From Verrucomicrobiaceae bacterium (GTDB lineage Bacteria > Verrucomicrobiota > Verrucomicrobiia > Verrucomicrobiales > Verrucomicrobiaceae), in contig JAEUHN010000029.1 in assembly GCA_016795365.1 (NCBI GenBank), forward strand, positions 186,001 through 250,000: a stretch of 64,000 bases of DNA, read 5' to 3'. Positions 27,576-38,900 of the stretch are shown piece by piece. The notes below the pieces were generated by a model. The model worked only from the letters and a program-made list of their open reading frames with translations, did no database searches and was not told the DNA's origin. How positions within the stretch are numbered: the stretch's first letter is position 1; each line of letters opens with the position of its first letter. The position numbers and the translations under genes are program-made.

Positions 27576-29033
27576 ATGAAGTCACTTCTCATTTACCTCT
27601 CGCTCGCCGCAACGATCCAGGCCGCTGAGACGCCCAACATCGTCTTCATCGTCGCTGACGACATGGGCTATGCGGACCTCGGCACACAAGGTGCCAAGGG
27701 GTTCAAGACACCTCACCTCGACCAGCTCGCGGCTGAAGGAACGCGGTTCACCCACTTCTACGTGGCCCAAGCGGTCTGCACAGCCTCGCGTGCTGCATTG
27801 ATGACAGGTTGCTACCCGAATCGCATCGGGATGCAGGGCGCTTACAATCACACGAGTCGCGACGGCATCGCAGATGAAGAGTGGCTTCTGCCAGAGATGC
27901 TGAAGGAGCGAGGCTACGCGACGGCTGCCGTCGGCAAATGGCATCTGGGAACACGATTGAAGTTCAATCCCACACGCCACGGCTTCGATGAGTGGCTGGG
28001 CATCCCCTACTCGAATGACAACTCGAAGTATCATCCTTCGCTCGCCGCTGAGATGCCTCCGCTGCCGCTTTACGATGGTGAGAAGATCATCGAGCACGAT
28101 CCTGACCAGGCCTTGTTCACCAGTCGCTTCACCCAGCGAGCGGTCGAGTTCATCGAGCGCAACGCCGCGCGTCCGTTCTTCCTCTATCTGCCGCACGTCA
28201 TGCCGCATGTGCCGATCTTTGCCTCGGAAAAGTTCAAAGGCCGCTCCGAGCTGGGACTTTACGGCGATGTGATGGAAGAACTCGATTGGTCGGTCGGCGA
28301 GGTGCTTGGCACTTTGAAGCGCCTAAAGCTCGAGGATCGCACGGTCCTGATCTTCATCTCTGACAACGGCCCCTTCCTCTCATATGGGGAGCACGCAGGC
28401 TCTGCGAAACCTCTGCGCGAAGGCAAGCTCACGACCTTCGAAGGCGGCGTGCGTGTGCCGTGCCTCGTGCGTTGGCCGGGGCATGTGCCGAGTGCTCGCG
28501 TTTGTGATGAGCCGTTCATGGGCATCGACTGGCTGCCCACGCTGACGGAGATCGTCGGAGGCAAGCCTTCCACACGGAAGATCGACGGGCTCTCAGCCAA
28601 AGGTTTGATCCTCGGCGAGAAGGATGCTCGCTGTCCGCATGAAGCGCTCTTTTTCTACTCAGGGACGGCTTTGCAAGCGGTGCGCAGCGGCGCGTGGAAG
28701 CTGCACTTCGCCCATCCCTACATCACTGTCGCTGCCGAACCCGGACGCGGCGGCAAGCCCTCGAACTTCGGCAAACTCGCACCAACGAGCATCACTCAGT
28801 CCGGCGTCGAAGGCATCGCGACACGGCACGGCTATCGCATCGAGCAGCTCGAACTCTCGCTCTTCGATCTGGCGTCTGATCCCGGTGAAACGAAGAACGT
28901 TGCGGCCGAACATCCTGACGTGGTGCAGCGTCTCAGCGCCCTCGCCGAAGCTGCACGCCAGGACCTTGGCGACTCGCTTCAATCCATCAAAGGCAACGGC
29001 CTTCGCTCGCCTGGCATCGACACTTCCAACTGA
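27576..29033 (+). CDS. Secreted family-S1 sulfatase (8), CxAxR type
   Basis: A 485-residue sulfatase; ATG 27576 gives a standard signal peptide (MKSLLIYLSLAATIQA), while a GTG at 27564 overlapping the upstream stop is a weaker choice. S1 elements: VADDMGYADLG (Asp28, Asp29), formylglycine site C68-T-A-S-R with ALMTGCYP, GKWHLGT, GIPYSND and FISDNGP. The Cys-x-Ala-x-Arg form is a known alternative to Cys-x-Pro-x-Arg. It is close to sulfatase 5, which has Val at the same place. Resemblance is to N-acetylgalactosamine-6-sulfatase/arylsulfatase A-like enzymes. No K/G tail is present. Confidence 0.91.
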   Translation: MKSLLIYLSLAATIQAAETPNIVFIVADDMGYADLGTQGAKGFKTPHLDQLAAEGTRFTHFYVAQAVCTASRAALMTGCYPNRIGMQGAYNHTSRDGIADEEWLLPEMLKERGYATAAVGKWHLGTRLKFNPTRHGFDEWLGIPYSNDNSKYHPSLAAEMPPLPLYDGEKIIEHDPDQALFTSRFTQRAVEFIERNAARPFFLYLPHVMPHVPIFASEKFKGRSELGLYGDVMEELDWSVGEVLGTLKRLKLEDRTVLIFISDNGPFLSYGEHAGSAKPLREGKLTTFEGGVRVPCLVRWPGHVPSARVCDEPFMGIDWLPTLTEIVGGKPSTRKIDGLSAKGLILGEKDARCPHEALFFYSGTALQAVRSGAWKLHFAHPYITVAAEPGRGGKPSNFGKLAPTSITQSGVEGIATRHGYRIEQLELSLFDLASDPGETKNVAAEHPDVVQRLSALAEAARQDLGDSLQSIKGNGLRSPGIDTSN

Positions 29034-29039
29034 TCTCCA

Positions 29040-30581
<1,542 letters not shown>

Positions 30582-30628
30582 TTTGAGGACCGTTGCCAAG
30601 CCCGGGGCGTAGTGGTAGAGTTCGTGTC

Positions 30629-31567
30629 ATGAAATCTCCTTTCCGCACGCTTCTCTCGCTCGCTGCCGCGCTCGTTGGCTTGGGTTCAGCACAGGCTGCT
30701 CAGCAGTGTCTCGTGCTCGGCGACAGCCTGACCAAGGAGTATGAGGTTGAGTTCCCGATCCTCTTTCCGCAAAACAGGGATTCCTGGGACACCCGGAACT
30801 GGGTCGAACTCCTGCACGAGCGCCGTCAGAGCTGGTTCGACCTCGGAACCTTCAGTGCCTACTACGACGTGCGCATCATCGGGCACAAGCACAACTGGGC
30901 CTTCCCGGGTGCCACCACTCAAGAGATTCGCGACCGCCTGCTGAGCACGAACTGGTTCGACAAGCAGTGGCAGAACGAACTGCGCGAACAGATCAAAAGC
31001 CAGGCGGAGCGCATTGTGATCTTCGCTGGCGGCAATGACGTGGACGACTACTACGACGACATCTACAATGGTGCGACCGCATCAAAGTTCACTAACAAGA
31101 CCCGGGACAACCTCATCCGCATCGTGGACTGGGTGCGCGCCGTGAAATCGACGGTGCCCATCGTGCTCGTCGCCGTGCCGCATATCGGTTGTGCTCCCGA
31201 CATCCAGAAGCAGAACCCTACAAACACGGTCAAGACCGGACGCGTCACAACGGCGCTGACCACCTTGAACAGCCAGCTTGCCACCCTCGCCAGCCAACGC
31301 GGGGTCGCCTTCTGTGGCGGTGTGTTCGACTTTACTCGCAATCTCATCCCCCAGCCTCTCGTGATCGACGGTTTGACCATCATCAAGCAAGGCGACGCCA
31401 ATGCGCGCCCGCAGTATGCCTTCAGTGGTGATGGCTTCCACCCCGCCGCTGCACTGCAGGCCAAGATCGCCCAACAGATCGTCGCCACCATTCGCGCCCG
31501 CTGGCCTAGCCCGGCGATTCCCGCCGTCACCGATGCCGAGATTCGTCGTGTGTGGCTAGGGCTGTGA
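30629..31567 (+). CDS. Secreted SGNH/GDSL hydrolase
   Basis: A 312-residue protein with a signal peptide (1-24). It has the SGNH-hydrolase blocks: LGDSLTKE with nucleophile Ser33, FPGATT (Gly block), GGND (Asn block, near residue 134) and DGFHP with the Asp-x-x-His pair near the C-terminus. Such enzymes remove acyl, often acetyl, groups from carbohydrates or lipids. The length fits a single-domain esterase. It lies 47 bases after the last sulfatase on the same strand, so an accessory role in stripping esters from the sulfated polymer is reasonable but inferred. ATG 30629 was chosen because it begins the signal peptide. Confidence 0.83.
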   Translation: MKSPFRTLLSLAAALVGLGSAQAAQQCLVLGDSLTKEYEVEFPILFPQNRDSWDTRNWVELLHERRQSWFDLGTFSAYYDVRIIGHKHNWAFPGATTQEIRDRLLSTNWFDKQWQNELREQIKSQAERIVIFAGGNDVDDYYDDIYNGATASKFTNKTRDNLIRIVDWVRAVKSTVPIVLVAVPHIGCAPDIQKQNPTNTVKTGRVTTALTTLNSQLATLASQRGVAFCGGVFDFTRNLIPQPLVIDGLTIIKQGDANARPQYAFSGDGFHPAAALQAKIAQQIVATIRARWPSPAIPAVTDAEIRRVWLGL

Positions 31568-31650
31568 TTCTGCCGTTCTAGACAAGGTCGTTGGTGCTGT
31601 CTCACCAAGCGGATACAACCTCCGCGCGCTCAGGCTCGTTTCCCTTCCCC

Positions 31651-32376
31651 ATGTCCGACAACATCTACGAAACGCGCCGCCTGCTCGATGAATACCTGCT
31701 TTTTCACTACGGGAGCGCGGACGAGGTGCTGCCGTGGACCTTTGGGCCCAAGGAAGCGCTGAGCTTCGCGGTGCGCACGGTCACCGAGTTGATCGCACCA
31801 CCGTCGCAAGGTCGAGCACTCGACCTTGGCTGCGCCGTGGGCCGGTCAAGCTTCGAACTTGCCGCGCTGGGCTTCAGCGAAGTGATTGGCATCGACTACT
31901 CGCACAGCTTCATCGACGCGGCGAAGGCGCTGCAAACCGGAGCACCATTGACTTACGAGCGTCTCGACGAAGGCTCGCAGCGCACCACGCTCACGGCGTT
32001 GGCGAAACCGAGCGCGGGCATTCATTTTGAGCAAGGCGACGCAATGAGCCTTCGCTCTAATCTCGGCGCATTCGATCTCGTGCACGCGGCGAACTTGCCC
32101 TGCCGTCTCACGCATCCGCAGAAGCTGATCGACCGTCTGCACAATCTCGTGAAGCTCGGTGGCCAGCTTTTGCTGACGACGCCGTGCACCTGGCTCGCCG
32201 ACTTCACTCCACCGGAGAACTGGCCCACGGGCAGCACTCGCGACTGGCTGAAAGAGAAGCTGAGCACGCACTTCACGCTCGAACTTGAACGCGACCTTCC
32301 CTTCCTCATCCGCGAGCACGCCCGCAAGTATCAGTGGAGCGTCGCCTGGGGCACACGCTGGCGGCGGCGCGAGTAA
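31651..32376 (+). CDS. OvoA C-terminal-type N-methyltransferase (putative 4-mercaptohistidine N1-methyltransferase)
   Basis: A 241-residue cytoplasmic protein. Residues 5-45 (YETRRLLDEYLLFHYG, VLPWTFGPKEALSF) are the signature of the C-terminal domain of OvoA, the ovothiol biosynthesis enzyme; the SAM-binding core follows with ALDLGCAVGRSSFELA (about 70-85) and IGIDYSHSFI. In complete OvoA this domain is fused to a sulfoxide synthase and methylates the imidazole N1 of mercaptohistidine. Here it stands alone; the synthase half and the PLP lyase OvoB are not in the window. It may partner with a synthase elsewhere or act on another thiol. ATG 31651 was chosen over an upstream frame extension with no conserved sequence. 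Confidence 0.75.
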   Translation: MSDNIYETRRLLDEYLLFHYGSADEVLPWTFGPKEALSFAVRTVTELIAPPSQGRALDLGCAVGRSSFELAALGFSEVIGIDYSHSFIDAAKALQTGAPLTYERLDEGSQRTTLTALAKPSAGIHFEQGDAMSLRSNLGAFDLVHAANLPCRLTHPQKLIDRLHNLVKLGGQLLLTTPCTWLADFTPPENWPTGSTRDWLKEKLSTHFTLELERDLPFLIREHARKYQWSVAWGTRWRRRE

Positions 32377-32477
32377 TCGATCGTCGCCAGTTCCAACGAA
32401 ACGGACGCTGGCGTGTCTGATTCGTCACTGTCTGGCACTTCTGCCCGCAGTGACTCATCCTCAGCCGCCATCATTCA

Positions 32478-32732
32478 ATGCTTCACATCCTCTGGTCCAT
32501 CATTCTTGGCTTCATCGTTGGCTACCTTGCGCGGGCCGTTATGCCTGGCGCACAGCACCTTGGCTTCCTCATCACCACGGCTCTGGGCATCGGCGGATCG
32601 TTCGTCGGAGGTCTGATCGGCAGTTTGTTTTCCAAGCCGTCTGCGGATGCGAAGTTCCATCCCGCTGGGCTTCTGATGTCCATCCTCGGCGCAGTCATCC
32701 TGCTCTACGGTTACACGCACTTTGTGCGCTGA
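32478..32732 (+). CDS. GlsB/YeaQ/YmgE family small membrane protein
   Basis: An 84-residue, glycine-rich hydrophobic protein with about three membrane helices. The sequence [15 protein letters not shown] near the N-terminus, [15 protein letters not shown] in the middle and [15 protein letters not shown] at the end are characteristic of the transglycosylase-associated GlsB/YeaQ/YmgE family. Members are linked to general stress responses, but the biochemical role is unknown. It stands between the OvoA-type methyltransferase and xylose isomerase with about 100 bases free on each side, so it is probably transcribed alone. Confidence 0.9.
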   Translation: MLHILWSIILGFIVGYLARAVMPGAQHLGFLITTALGIGGSFVGGLIGSLFSKPSADAKFHPAGLLMSILGAVILLYGYTHFVR

Positions 32733-32832
32733 GCACCGGCAGAGCTCAGCGGGATGGTGGCCGATTCCTCGTAAATCGTGTCAGCATCCCGCTCTTGACG
32801 CTTCTGCGCGAAAAGGTTCCAATGCAGGCCTT

Positions 32833-34143
32833 ATGGCCGAAGCATTTCCTGACATCCCCAAGATCCAATACGAAGGACCCAAGTCCAAAAACCCGCTCGC
32901 GTTCAAGCACTACAACGCTGACGAAGTCGTTGCGGGCAAGAAGATGAAAGACCATCTGCGCTTCGGTGTGGCCTACTGGCATGCGATGCGCAACACGCTC
33001 TCCGATCCCTTCGGCGGCGGCACGGCGCAGCGTCCGTGGGATGATGGCTCCGACAGCATCGCCAATGCGCAGAACCGCGCTCGGGTGATGTTCGAGTTCA
33101 TGGAGAAGCTCGGCGTGGACTACTACTGCTTCCATGATCGCGATGTGGCTCCTGAGTTGAACGACCTCGCCGCCAGCAACAAGGCGCTCGACGCCGTGGC
33201 GGATGTGCTTCTCTCCGAGCAGCAGCGCACGGGCAAGAAGCTCCTCTGGGGCACGGCTTGCTTGTTCTCGCACGCTCGCTACTGCCAAGGTGCCGCCACC
33301 AGCCCGAACGCACACGTTTATGCGTATGCTGGCGCGCAGGTGAAGAAGGCGATGGATGTCACGCATCGCCTCGGCGGTGAGGGCTACACCTTCTGGGGTG
33401 GTCGCGAAGGCTATGCCACGCTCTGGAACACCAACCAGAAGCGTGAGATGGATCATCTCGCCGCCTTCTTGCACATGGCCGTGGACTACAAGAAGAAGAT
33501 CGGTTTCAAAGGCCAGTTCTACATCGAACCGAAGCCACGCGAGCCATCCACGCACCAGTATGATTCGGACGCTGCCGCGTGCCTGAACTTCCTCCGCCAG
33601 TATGACCTGCTGGAGCACTTCAAGCTCAACCTCGAGACCAACCACGCCACGCTCGCCGGTCACACCATGCGCCACGAGATGCAGGTGGCGATCGCATCCA
33701 ATGCACTGGGTTCTGTGGATGCCAACACCGGTGACACGCTCATCGGTTGGGACACCGACCAGTTCCCGACCAACTTCTACCTCACCACCGAGATCATGCT
33801 GGAGATCCTGAAGATGGGTGGCTTCACCACGGGCGGCCTGAACTTCGATGCCAAGTGCCGTCGCGAGTCCTTCGAGCCGGTCGATCTCTTCCACGCTCAC
33901 ATCGGTGGCATGGACGCCTTTGCACGCGGCCTGAAGATCGCCGCCGCCATCATCGAAGACGGTCGTCTCGACGGCTTCATCAAGCAGCGCTACAGCACCT
34001 TCGACAACGGCATCGGTGCCAAGGTGGAAGCCGGCGGCGTGACCTTCGATGATCTCGAAGCGCACACGCTGGCCAATGGCGAGCCGCTGATCGGCAGCGG
34101 TCGTCAGGAGATGCTGGAAAACCTGATCAACGAATTCATCTGA
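32833..34143 (+). CDS. xylA: Xylose isomerase
   Basis: A 436-residue cytoplasmic enzyme with the full pattern of a class II xylose isomerase: [11 protein letters not shown] and DPFGGGT near the N-terminus, [12 protein letters not shown] carrying the catalytic His and Asp (about residue 100), [16 protein letters not shown] with the first metal-binding Glu, [21 protein letters not shown], and FDAKCRRES. It converts D-xylose to D-xylulose (and glucose to fructose). The ATG at 32833 matches the family start; an upstream in-frame extension has no similarity. No xylulokinase gene is nearby, so the kinase must be elsewhere. A TTGACG box at 32795-32800 may belong to its promoter. A clear terminator follows. 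Confidence 0.96.
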   Translation: MAEAFPDIPKIQYEGPKSKNPLAFKHYNADEVVAGKKMKDHLRFGVAYWHAMRNTLSDPFGGGTAQRPWDDGSDSIANAQNRARVMFEFMEKLGVDYYCFHDRDVAPELNDLAASNKALDAVADVLLSEQQRTGKKLLWGTACLFSHARYCQGAATSPNAHVYAYAGAQVKKAMDVTHRLGGEGYTFWGGREGYATLWNTNQKREMDHLAAFLHMAVDYKKKIGFKGQFYIEPKPREPSTHQYDSDAAACLNFLRQYDLLEHFKLNLETNHATLAGHTMRHEMQVAIASNALGSVDANTGDTLIGWDTDQFPTNFYLTTEIMLEILKMGGFTTGGLNFDAKCRRESFEPVDLFHAHIGGMDAFARGLKIAAAIIEDGRLDGFIKQRYSTFDNGIGAKVEAGGVTFDDLEAHTLANGEPLIGSGRQEMLENLINEFI

Positions 34144-34176
34144 GGCACTGACCCCAACCTCGGTCGCAGATGAAGA

Positions 34177-34212
34177 CGCCCGGCCCCGCAAGGTGCCGGG
34201 CGTTTCTTTTTT
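34177..34212 (+). terminator. Intrinsic terminator after xylose isomerase
   Basis: A GC-rich hairpin with arms CGCCCGGC (34177-34184) and GCCGGGCG (34195-34202), perfectly paired around a 10-base loop, followed by TTTCTTTTTT (34203-34212). It lies 34 bases after the xylA stop codon and separates it from the ABC transporter gene. Confidence 0.92.
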
Positions 34213-34278
34213 GGCCGCAAAAGCACAAGCCATGCGTTGGAACCATCGCATGAGGCGTTATGCTGGAGATCTTCATCC

Positions 34279-35970
34279 ATGAACCACAACGGTCATCGTT
34301 CCGCTCGTGAAACCTGGCAGCGCTTTCGCAGCGCCGCACGGACCTTCCTTGCCTCGGCAGACGGTCGTCAGGCGCGATGGTGGTTCGCGCTGCTCGTTAC
34401 CCTGCTCCTCGGCGTGAATGGACTCAACGTGATCAACAGCTACGTTGGGCGCGACTTCATCTCCGCCATCGAGAACAAGAACACCTCGCGCTTCATTCTC
34501 CAGGCCTGGCTTTATGCCGGGGTGTTCATGCTCTCCACTTTAGTCGCGGTCTTTTACCGCTTTGCTGAAGAGCGCCTCGCACTGCTCTGGCGTGACTGGC
34601 AAACCAGACAGGTGCTCGATCGCTATCTGAGAGATCGCACCTTTTATCAACTGCATGAGTCTGGGGCACTGGAGAATCCCGATCAGCGCATCGCTGAGGA
34701 CATTCGCGCCTTCACCACCACCACGCTGTCGTTCCTGCTGATGACACTTAATGCCTCGTTCACGGTGCTCGCGTTCGCCGGCGTGTTGTGGACGATCAGC
34801 CCGCGGTTGTTTGTCTTTGCCGTTTGCTATGCCTTGGCAGGCTCCGCCTTCACCGTGCTGCTCGGGAAGCGTCTCGTAGGCCTCAACGACAAGCAGCTCG
34901 ACAAGGAAGCCAACTTCCGTGCCGAACTCATGCACGTGCGCGAACATGCCGAATCACTCGCCTTGCTCGATCGTGAGGATCAGCTCAGAGGACGGTTGCA
35001 CGAGCGACTTCGTGACCTCGTTCGCAATGCCCGCAACATCACCGTGGTCAATCGCAACCTCGGCTTCTTCACCACGGGCTACAATTACTTCATCCAAATC
35101 ATTCCCGCCCTGATTGTTGCCCCGTTCTTCATCCGTGGCGAAGTGGAGTTCGGCGTGATCACGCAGTCCGCGATGGCCTTTGCGCAGTTGATGGGTGCCT
35201 TCTCGCTCATCGTCACCCAGTTCCAGTCCATCTCCACCTACGCGGCCGTAGTTACCCGGCTCGACAAGCTGGTCAACGCCATCGACGACACCTGCTCGCC
35301 CCAGAACTCTCCCATCCAGGTGCGCTATGAACCGCACCAGATCAGCTACCAAAATCTCACGCTTCAATCCGCAGACGGCACCCTCTTCGTCAAGGATCTC
35401 AACCTCACCATCCCACGAGGTTCTCGAGTCTTGGTCGCTTCCACCTCGGGCCATGCCAAACAGGCGCTCTTCAAAGCAACGGCCGGTCTGTCCTGTGATG
35501 GTTCCGGAGTCATCGTGCGGCCAGAACCGGAGTCGATGATGTTCCTGCCTGAGCGCCCCTATCTTCCCGCAGGCAGTTTGCGCTCGCTGCTTCTGTTGCT
35601 GGGACACAGCGATGCCTCGCGCGATGCCGAAGTGCGCACCATGCTATCCATCCTCGGGATCGAGCATGTGATCGATCAAGCGGGCGGGCTTGACAGTGAA
35701 CGCGATTGGAATGGGCTACTATCGCTCAGCGATCAGGCCATGCTGGCGGTTGCACGAGTCATGCTAGCGGCTCCCGAGTTCGTGTTCGTGGACAGACTCA
35801 CCGTCACCTTCGACTCCGCACAAGGCGAACGCGTGCTGTCGATCCTGGCCGAACGCCAGATGACAGTCCTCGTCCTTGGCAAGCCCGGCGACACCACCAT
35901 GCCCTACGACGCCACTCTCACCATCGAACGTGATGGCTCGTGGTCCTGGTCCTCAACTCAAGAGCGATGA
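34279..35970 (+). CDS. SbmA/BacA-type ABC transporter with degenerate ATPase domain
   Basis: A 563-residue fusion of a transmembrane domain (about 1-320, six helices, with LNVINSYVGRDFISAIE and RLALLWRDWQTRQVLDRYL typical of the ABC_membrane_2/SbmA-BacA family) and a nucleotide-binding domain (about 340-555). Family members import antimicrobial peptides, cobalamin or bleomycin. The NBD is clearly homologous (LFKATAGL, Walker B-like EFVFVDRLTVTFD) but its key motifs are broken: the P-loop reads G391-H-A-K-Q, lacking the Gly before the Lys and the Ser/Thr after it; the signature is SLSDQ instead of SxGEQ; Walker B Asp505 is followed by Arg rather than the catalytic Glu. ATP hydrolysis is unlikely. 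ATG 34279 follows the xylA terminator; the upstream frame extension is not conserved. Confidence 0.82.
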   Translation: MNHNGHRSARETWQRFRSAARTFLASADGRQARWWFALLVTLLLGVNGLNVINSYVGRDFISAIENKNTSRFILQAWLYAGVFMLSTLVAVFYRFAEERLALLWRDWQTRQVLDRYLRDRTFYQLHESGALENPDQRIAEDIRAFTTTTLSFLLMTLNASFTVLAFAGVLWTISPRLFVFAVCYALAGSAFTVLLGKRLVGLNDKQLDKEANFRAELMHVREHAESLALLDREDQLRGRLHERLRDLVRNARNITVVNRNLGFFTTGYNYFIQIIPALIVAPFFIRGEVEFGVITQSAMAFAQLMGAFSLIVTQFQSISTYAAVVTRLDKLVNAIDDTCSPQNSPIQVRYEPHQISYQNLTLQSADGTLFVKDLNLTIPRGSRVLVASTSGHAKQALFKATAGLSCDGSGVIVRPEPESMMFLPERPYLPAGSLRSLLLLLGHSDASRDAEVRTMLSILGIEHVIDQAGGLDSERDWNGLLSLSDQAMLAVARVMLAAPEFVFVDRLTVTFDSAQGERVLSILAERQMTVLVLGKPGDTTMPYDATLTIERDGSWSWSSTQER

Positions 35971-35973
35971 TGT

Positions 35974-38900
35974 TCAGTGACCAAGAATCACCATCACTTC
36001 ATGCTCGCTAGCACTATGAGAAATCGGCACTCGCGCCTCGCCATCGACGATCTCGACCGCGACACCATCGAGCGTTGCTGAAAGCACCGTCGCTGCACAG
36101 CCCGATGGATTGCGCACATGGATGTGAAAAACGACGTCATCTTGCGAGGTGTAGTCGATTCGATACTCCAGCCAGTCGTCCGGCACACAGGGTTTCAAGA
36201 TCAGCGTCGTGCCGCGCTCGATTCGCAGCCCCAGCACCGACTCCACCGCCACACGGAACGCCCAACCAGCCGAGCCAGTATACCACGTCCAACCACCGCG
36301 ACCGACATGCGGCTCCGCGCCATAGACATCCGCCGCGATCACGTATGGCTCCACCTTGTAGCGATCCAGATCGCGCTTCGCGTGAGCCATCGGACTCAAC
36401 ATCGTCAGCCACTTTGCTGCCTTGTCACGCCAGCCCAGTTTCGCTGCCGCAGCGACCATCCAGCACGAGGCGTGAGTGTATTGCCCGCCGTTCTCGCGCA
36501 CACCAGCGACGTAGCCTTTGATGTAGCCCGGATCATCTTCCATCGACACGAATGGCGGCGTTAGCAGTCGCAGCAAGCCGTCAGCATCGCGAATCAGATG
36601 ACGCTCCGCCGAGGCCATCGCCTGCACTGCTCGATCCGCAGGCGCAGCGCCCGACAGCACCGCCCACGCCTGCGCCAAGCCATCAATGCGGCACTCGCTC
36701 GCGTCCTTCGTGCCCAGCGGATGACCGTTGTCGAAGTAGGCTCGCCGATACCACTCGCCGTCCCATCCGGCTTCGTTCAAAGCCACGCGCAGTTGCTCGC
36801 GATGCGCTGTGTATCGTCGCAAGCGCTCGTGGTCTTCGTGTTGCTCCGCGACCGGAATGAACTCGCCGAGGACCGTGTAGAGGAAGAAGCCCATCCACAC
36901 GCTCTCGCCACGACCTTCGCGTCCCACGCGATTCATGCCGTCGTTCCAATCGCCCGTGCCCATCAGTGGCAAGCCATGCACCCCCACCGCTAGCGACCTG
37001 TCGATCGCCCGGCAGCAGTGCTCATAGATCGTGCCCGACTCCTCGCTGACCTCAGGCTTCAGATAGTTCTCGTCTTCGCCGGGCTTGAGCAGCGGCGCTG
37101 CAAGGAAAGGCTGCGTCTCACTCCAAAGCGAATCGTCATCCGTGCTCTTCACATAACTGCACGCCACCAGCGGCAGCCACAGCAGATCATCGGCAAAGCG
37201 AGTCCGCACACCGCGCTCGATCGGTGCCTCGTGCCACCAGTGCAGCACATCGCCTTCCACGAACTGATGCCGTGCATGTAGCAGGATCTGCGCGCGTGTC
37301 AGCCCTGGCCACAGCAGCGTGAGATTGCCCGCATCCTGCAACTGATCACGAAAGCCAAACGCTCCGCTCGATTGGTAGAACGCCGTGCGCCCCCAGATAC
37401 GACAGGCCAGCGCTTGATAGGTCAGCCAGCCGTTGAGCATCGCGTTGATCTCCGGCACCGGCGTCGTCACTCGCACATGGCCGAAGCTCTTCTTCCAGAA
37501 GCCGGTCACCGCCACGAGTTCGGCATCCACGGCAGCCATCGTCGAGTAGCGTTCTCGCAACCGTGCGACCTCCGCTTCACCCACGCCTTCGCCCAGCACG
37601 ATGCAACCGCCGAAGGTCTCGCCCGGAGGCAAGCTGAAGCTCCACTCCCACGCGAAGCACAGATCGGCACCGATCGCGTCGTCGACATCGAAACCTCGCT
37701 CACGCATCGCTCTCGGCGAGCGCGGCGTGCCACGTTCACCGAGGAAGCTGAAGCGATCGGTCATCGCACGTCGGCTCGTGATCGCGGCACCCTCGAACGC
37801 ACCCAAACAGAACGCGACGCCGTCGCTGAACTCGCTGCTCTGCATGCGCTGCGCGAGCAATGCATCACCACTTCGCCATGTCTTGATCTCTGCTCCAGAC
37901 AAAGTCCCCATCACCAGTCGGTGGAAACTGACGAGCGAAAGCTGCCGCATCTCCGCACTCGCATTCGTGATCCGCACACGCACCAGCTTCACCGGATCAT
38001 CCTTCGCCACAAACACCGTCGTCTCGTGCTTCAAGCCATGCGCCTCCACCTCGTAGCGCGAATATCCAAACCCATGCGCGACATCATACGTGGCCCGCGC
38101 AGGACAAGGCCCCGGCAGCGGCGACCAGAACTCTCGCGTTACTTCGTCTCGAAGATAAAGCGCCTCGCCGTGAGGATCGCAGACGGGATCGTTCGACCAC
38201 GGCGTGAGCCGGTTTGCCTGGCTGTTGCGTGACCAGGTGCAACTCGCACCCGTCTCACTGATCAGGCATCCGAAGTGATCGTTGGCGATCACATTGATCC
38301 ACGGCATCGGCGGCAAGGCGAGCTGATCACCTTGCCATGGAATCCGCATTCGATACTCGTTGTAGTCCTCATTGAAGCCGTGCTCGAACACTGTCGCGGA
38401 CGGCTCGCCTGTGATCGGCAGCAGCGGTGCCTCAGCGGGCGGCACACCAAGATTCGCGAGCACCGCATCGATCTGCGCATGATCCGCCACCGCACCGCAC
38501 ACGAAGGTGATGGTCCGCTCCTCGCCCGGCGCCAGTCGCAAGGTCGTGCGCAGGCTGAAGACAGGATCGAGCACATTGCCCACGGTATTCTCCATCCGCA
38601 TCGCCGGACGCGCCGCACTGCGACCTCGCCCGATGAACTTCACGCGATCTGTCTCACACGCCTCCACCTCAGGACCAATCAGGGCATGAAACATCGCCGG
38701 CCACGACTCACCTGCGCTGCGTGGCCGACGCTTCGCCACCAACGCGTGTCGCCCGTCCGCGAACTCGGTCTGCACGAACAGCTTCGAGAACGCCGGATGC
38801 CCCAGATCACCCATCGGATGCGCTAGCGCGACTTCGATGTAACTCGTGACTTCGATGGTTCGCAGACGATCCGTTTCGTTGCGAACAACAAGCCTTCGCT

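Noticed and set aside
32746-34251. A 501-codon minus-strand frame over xylose isomerase
   Set aside because: The plus strand is an unmistakable xylose isomerase with all catalytic motifs; the antisense frame also runs across the terminator.
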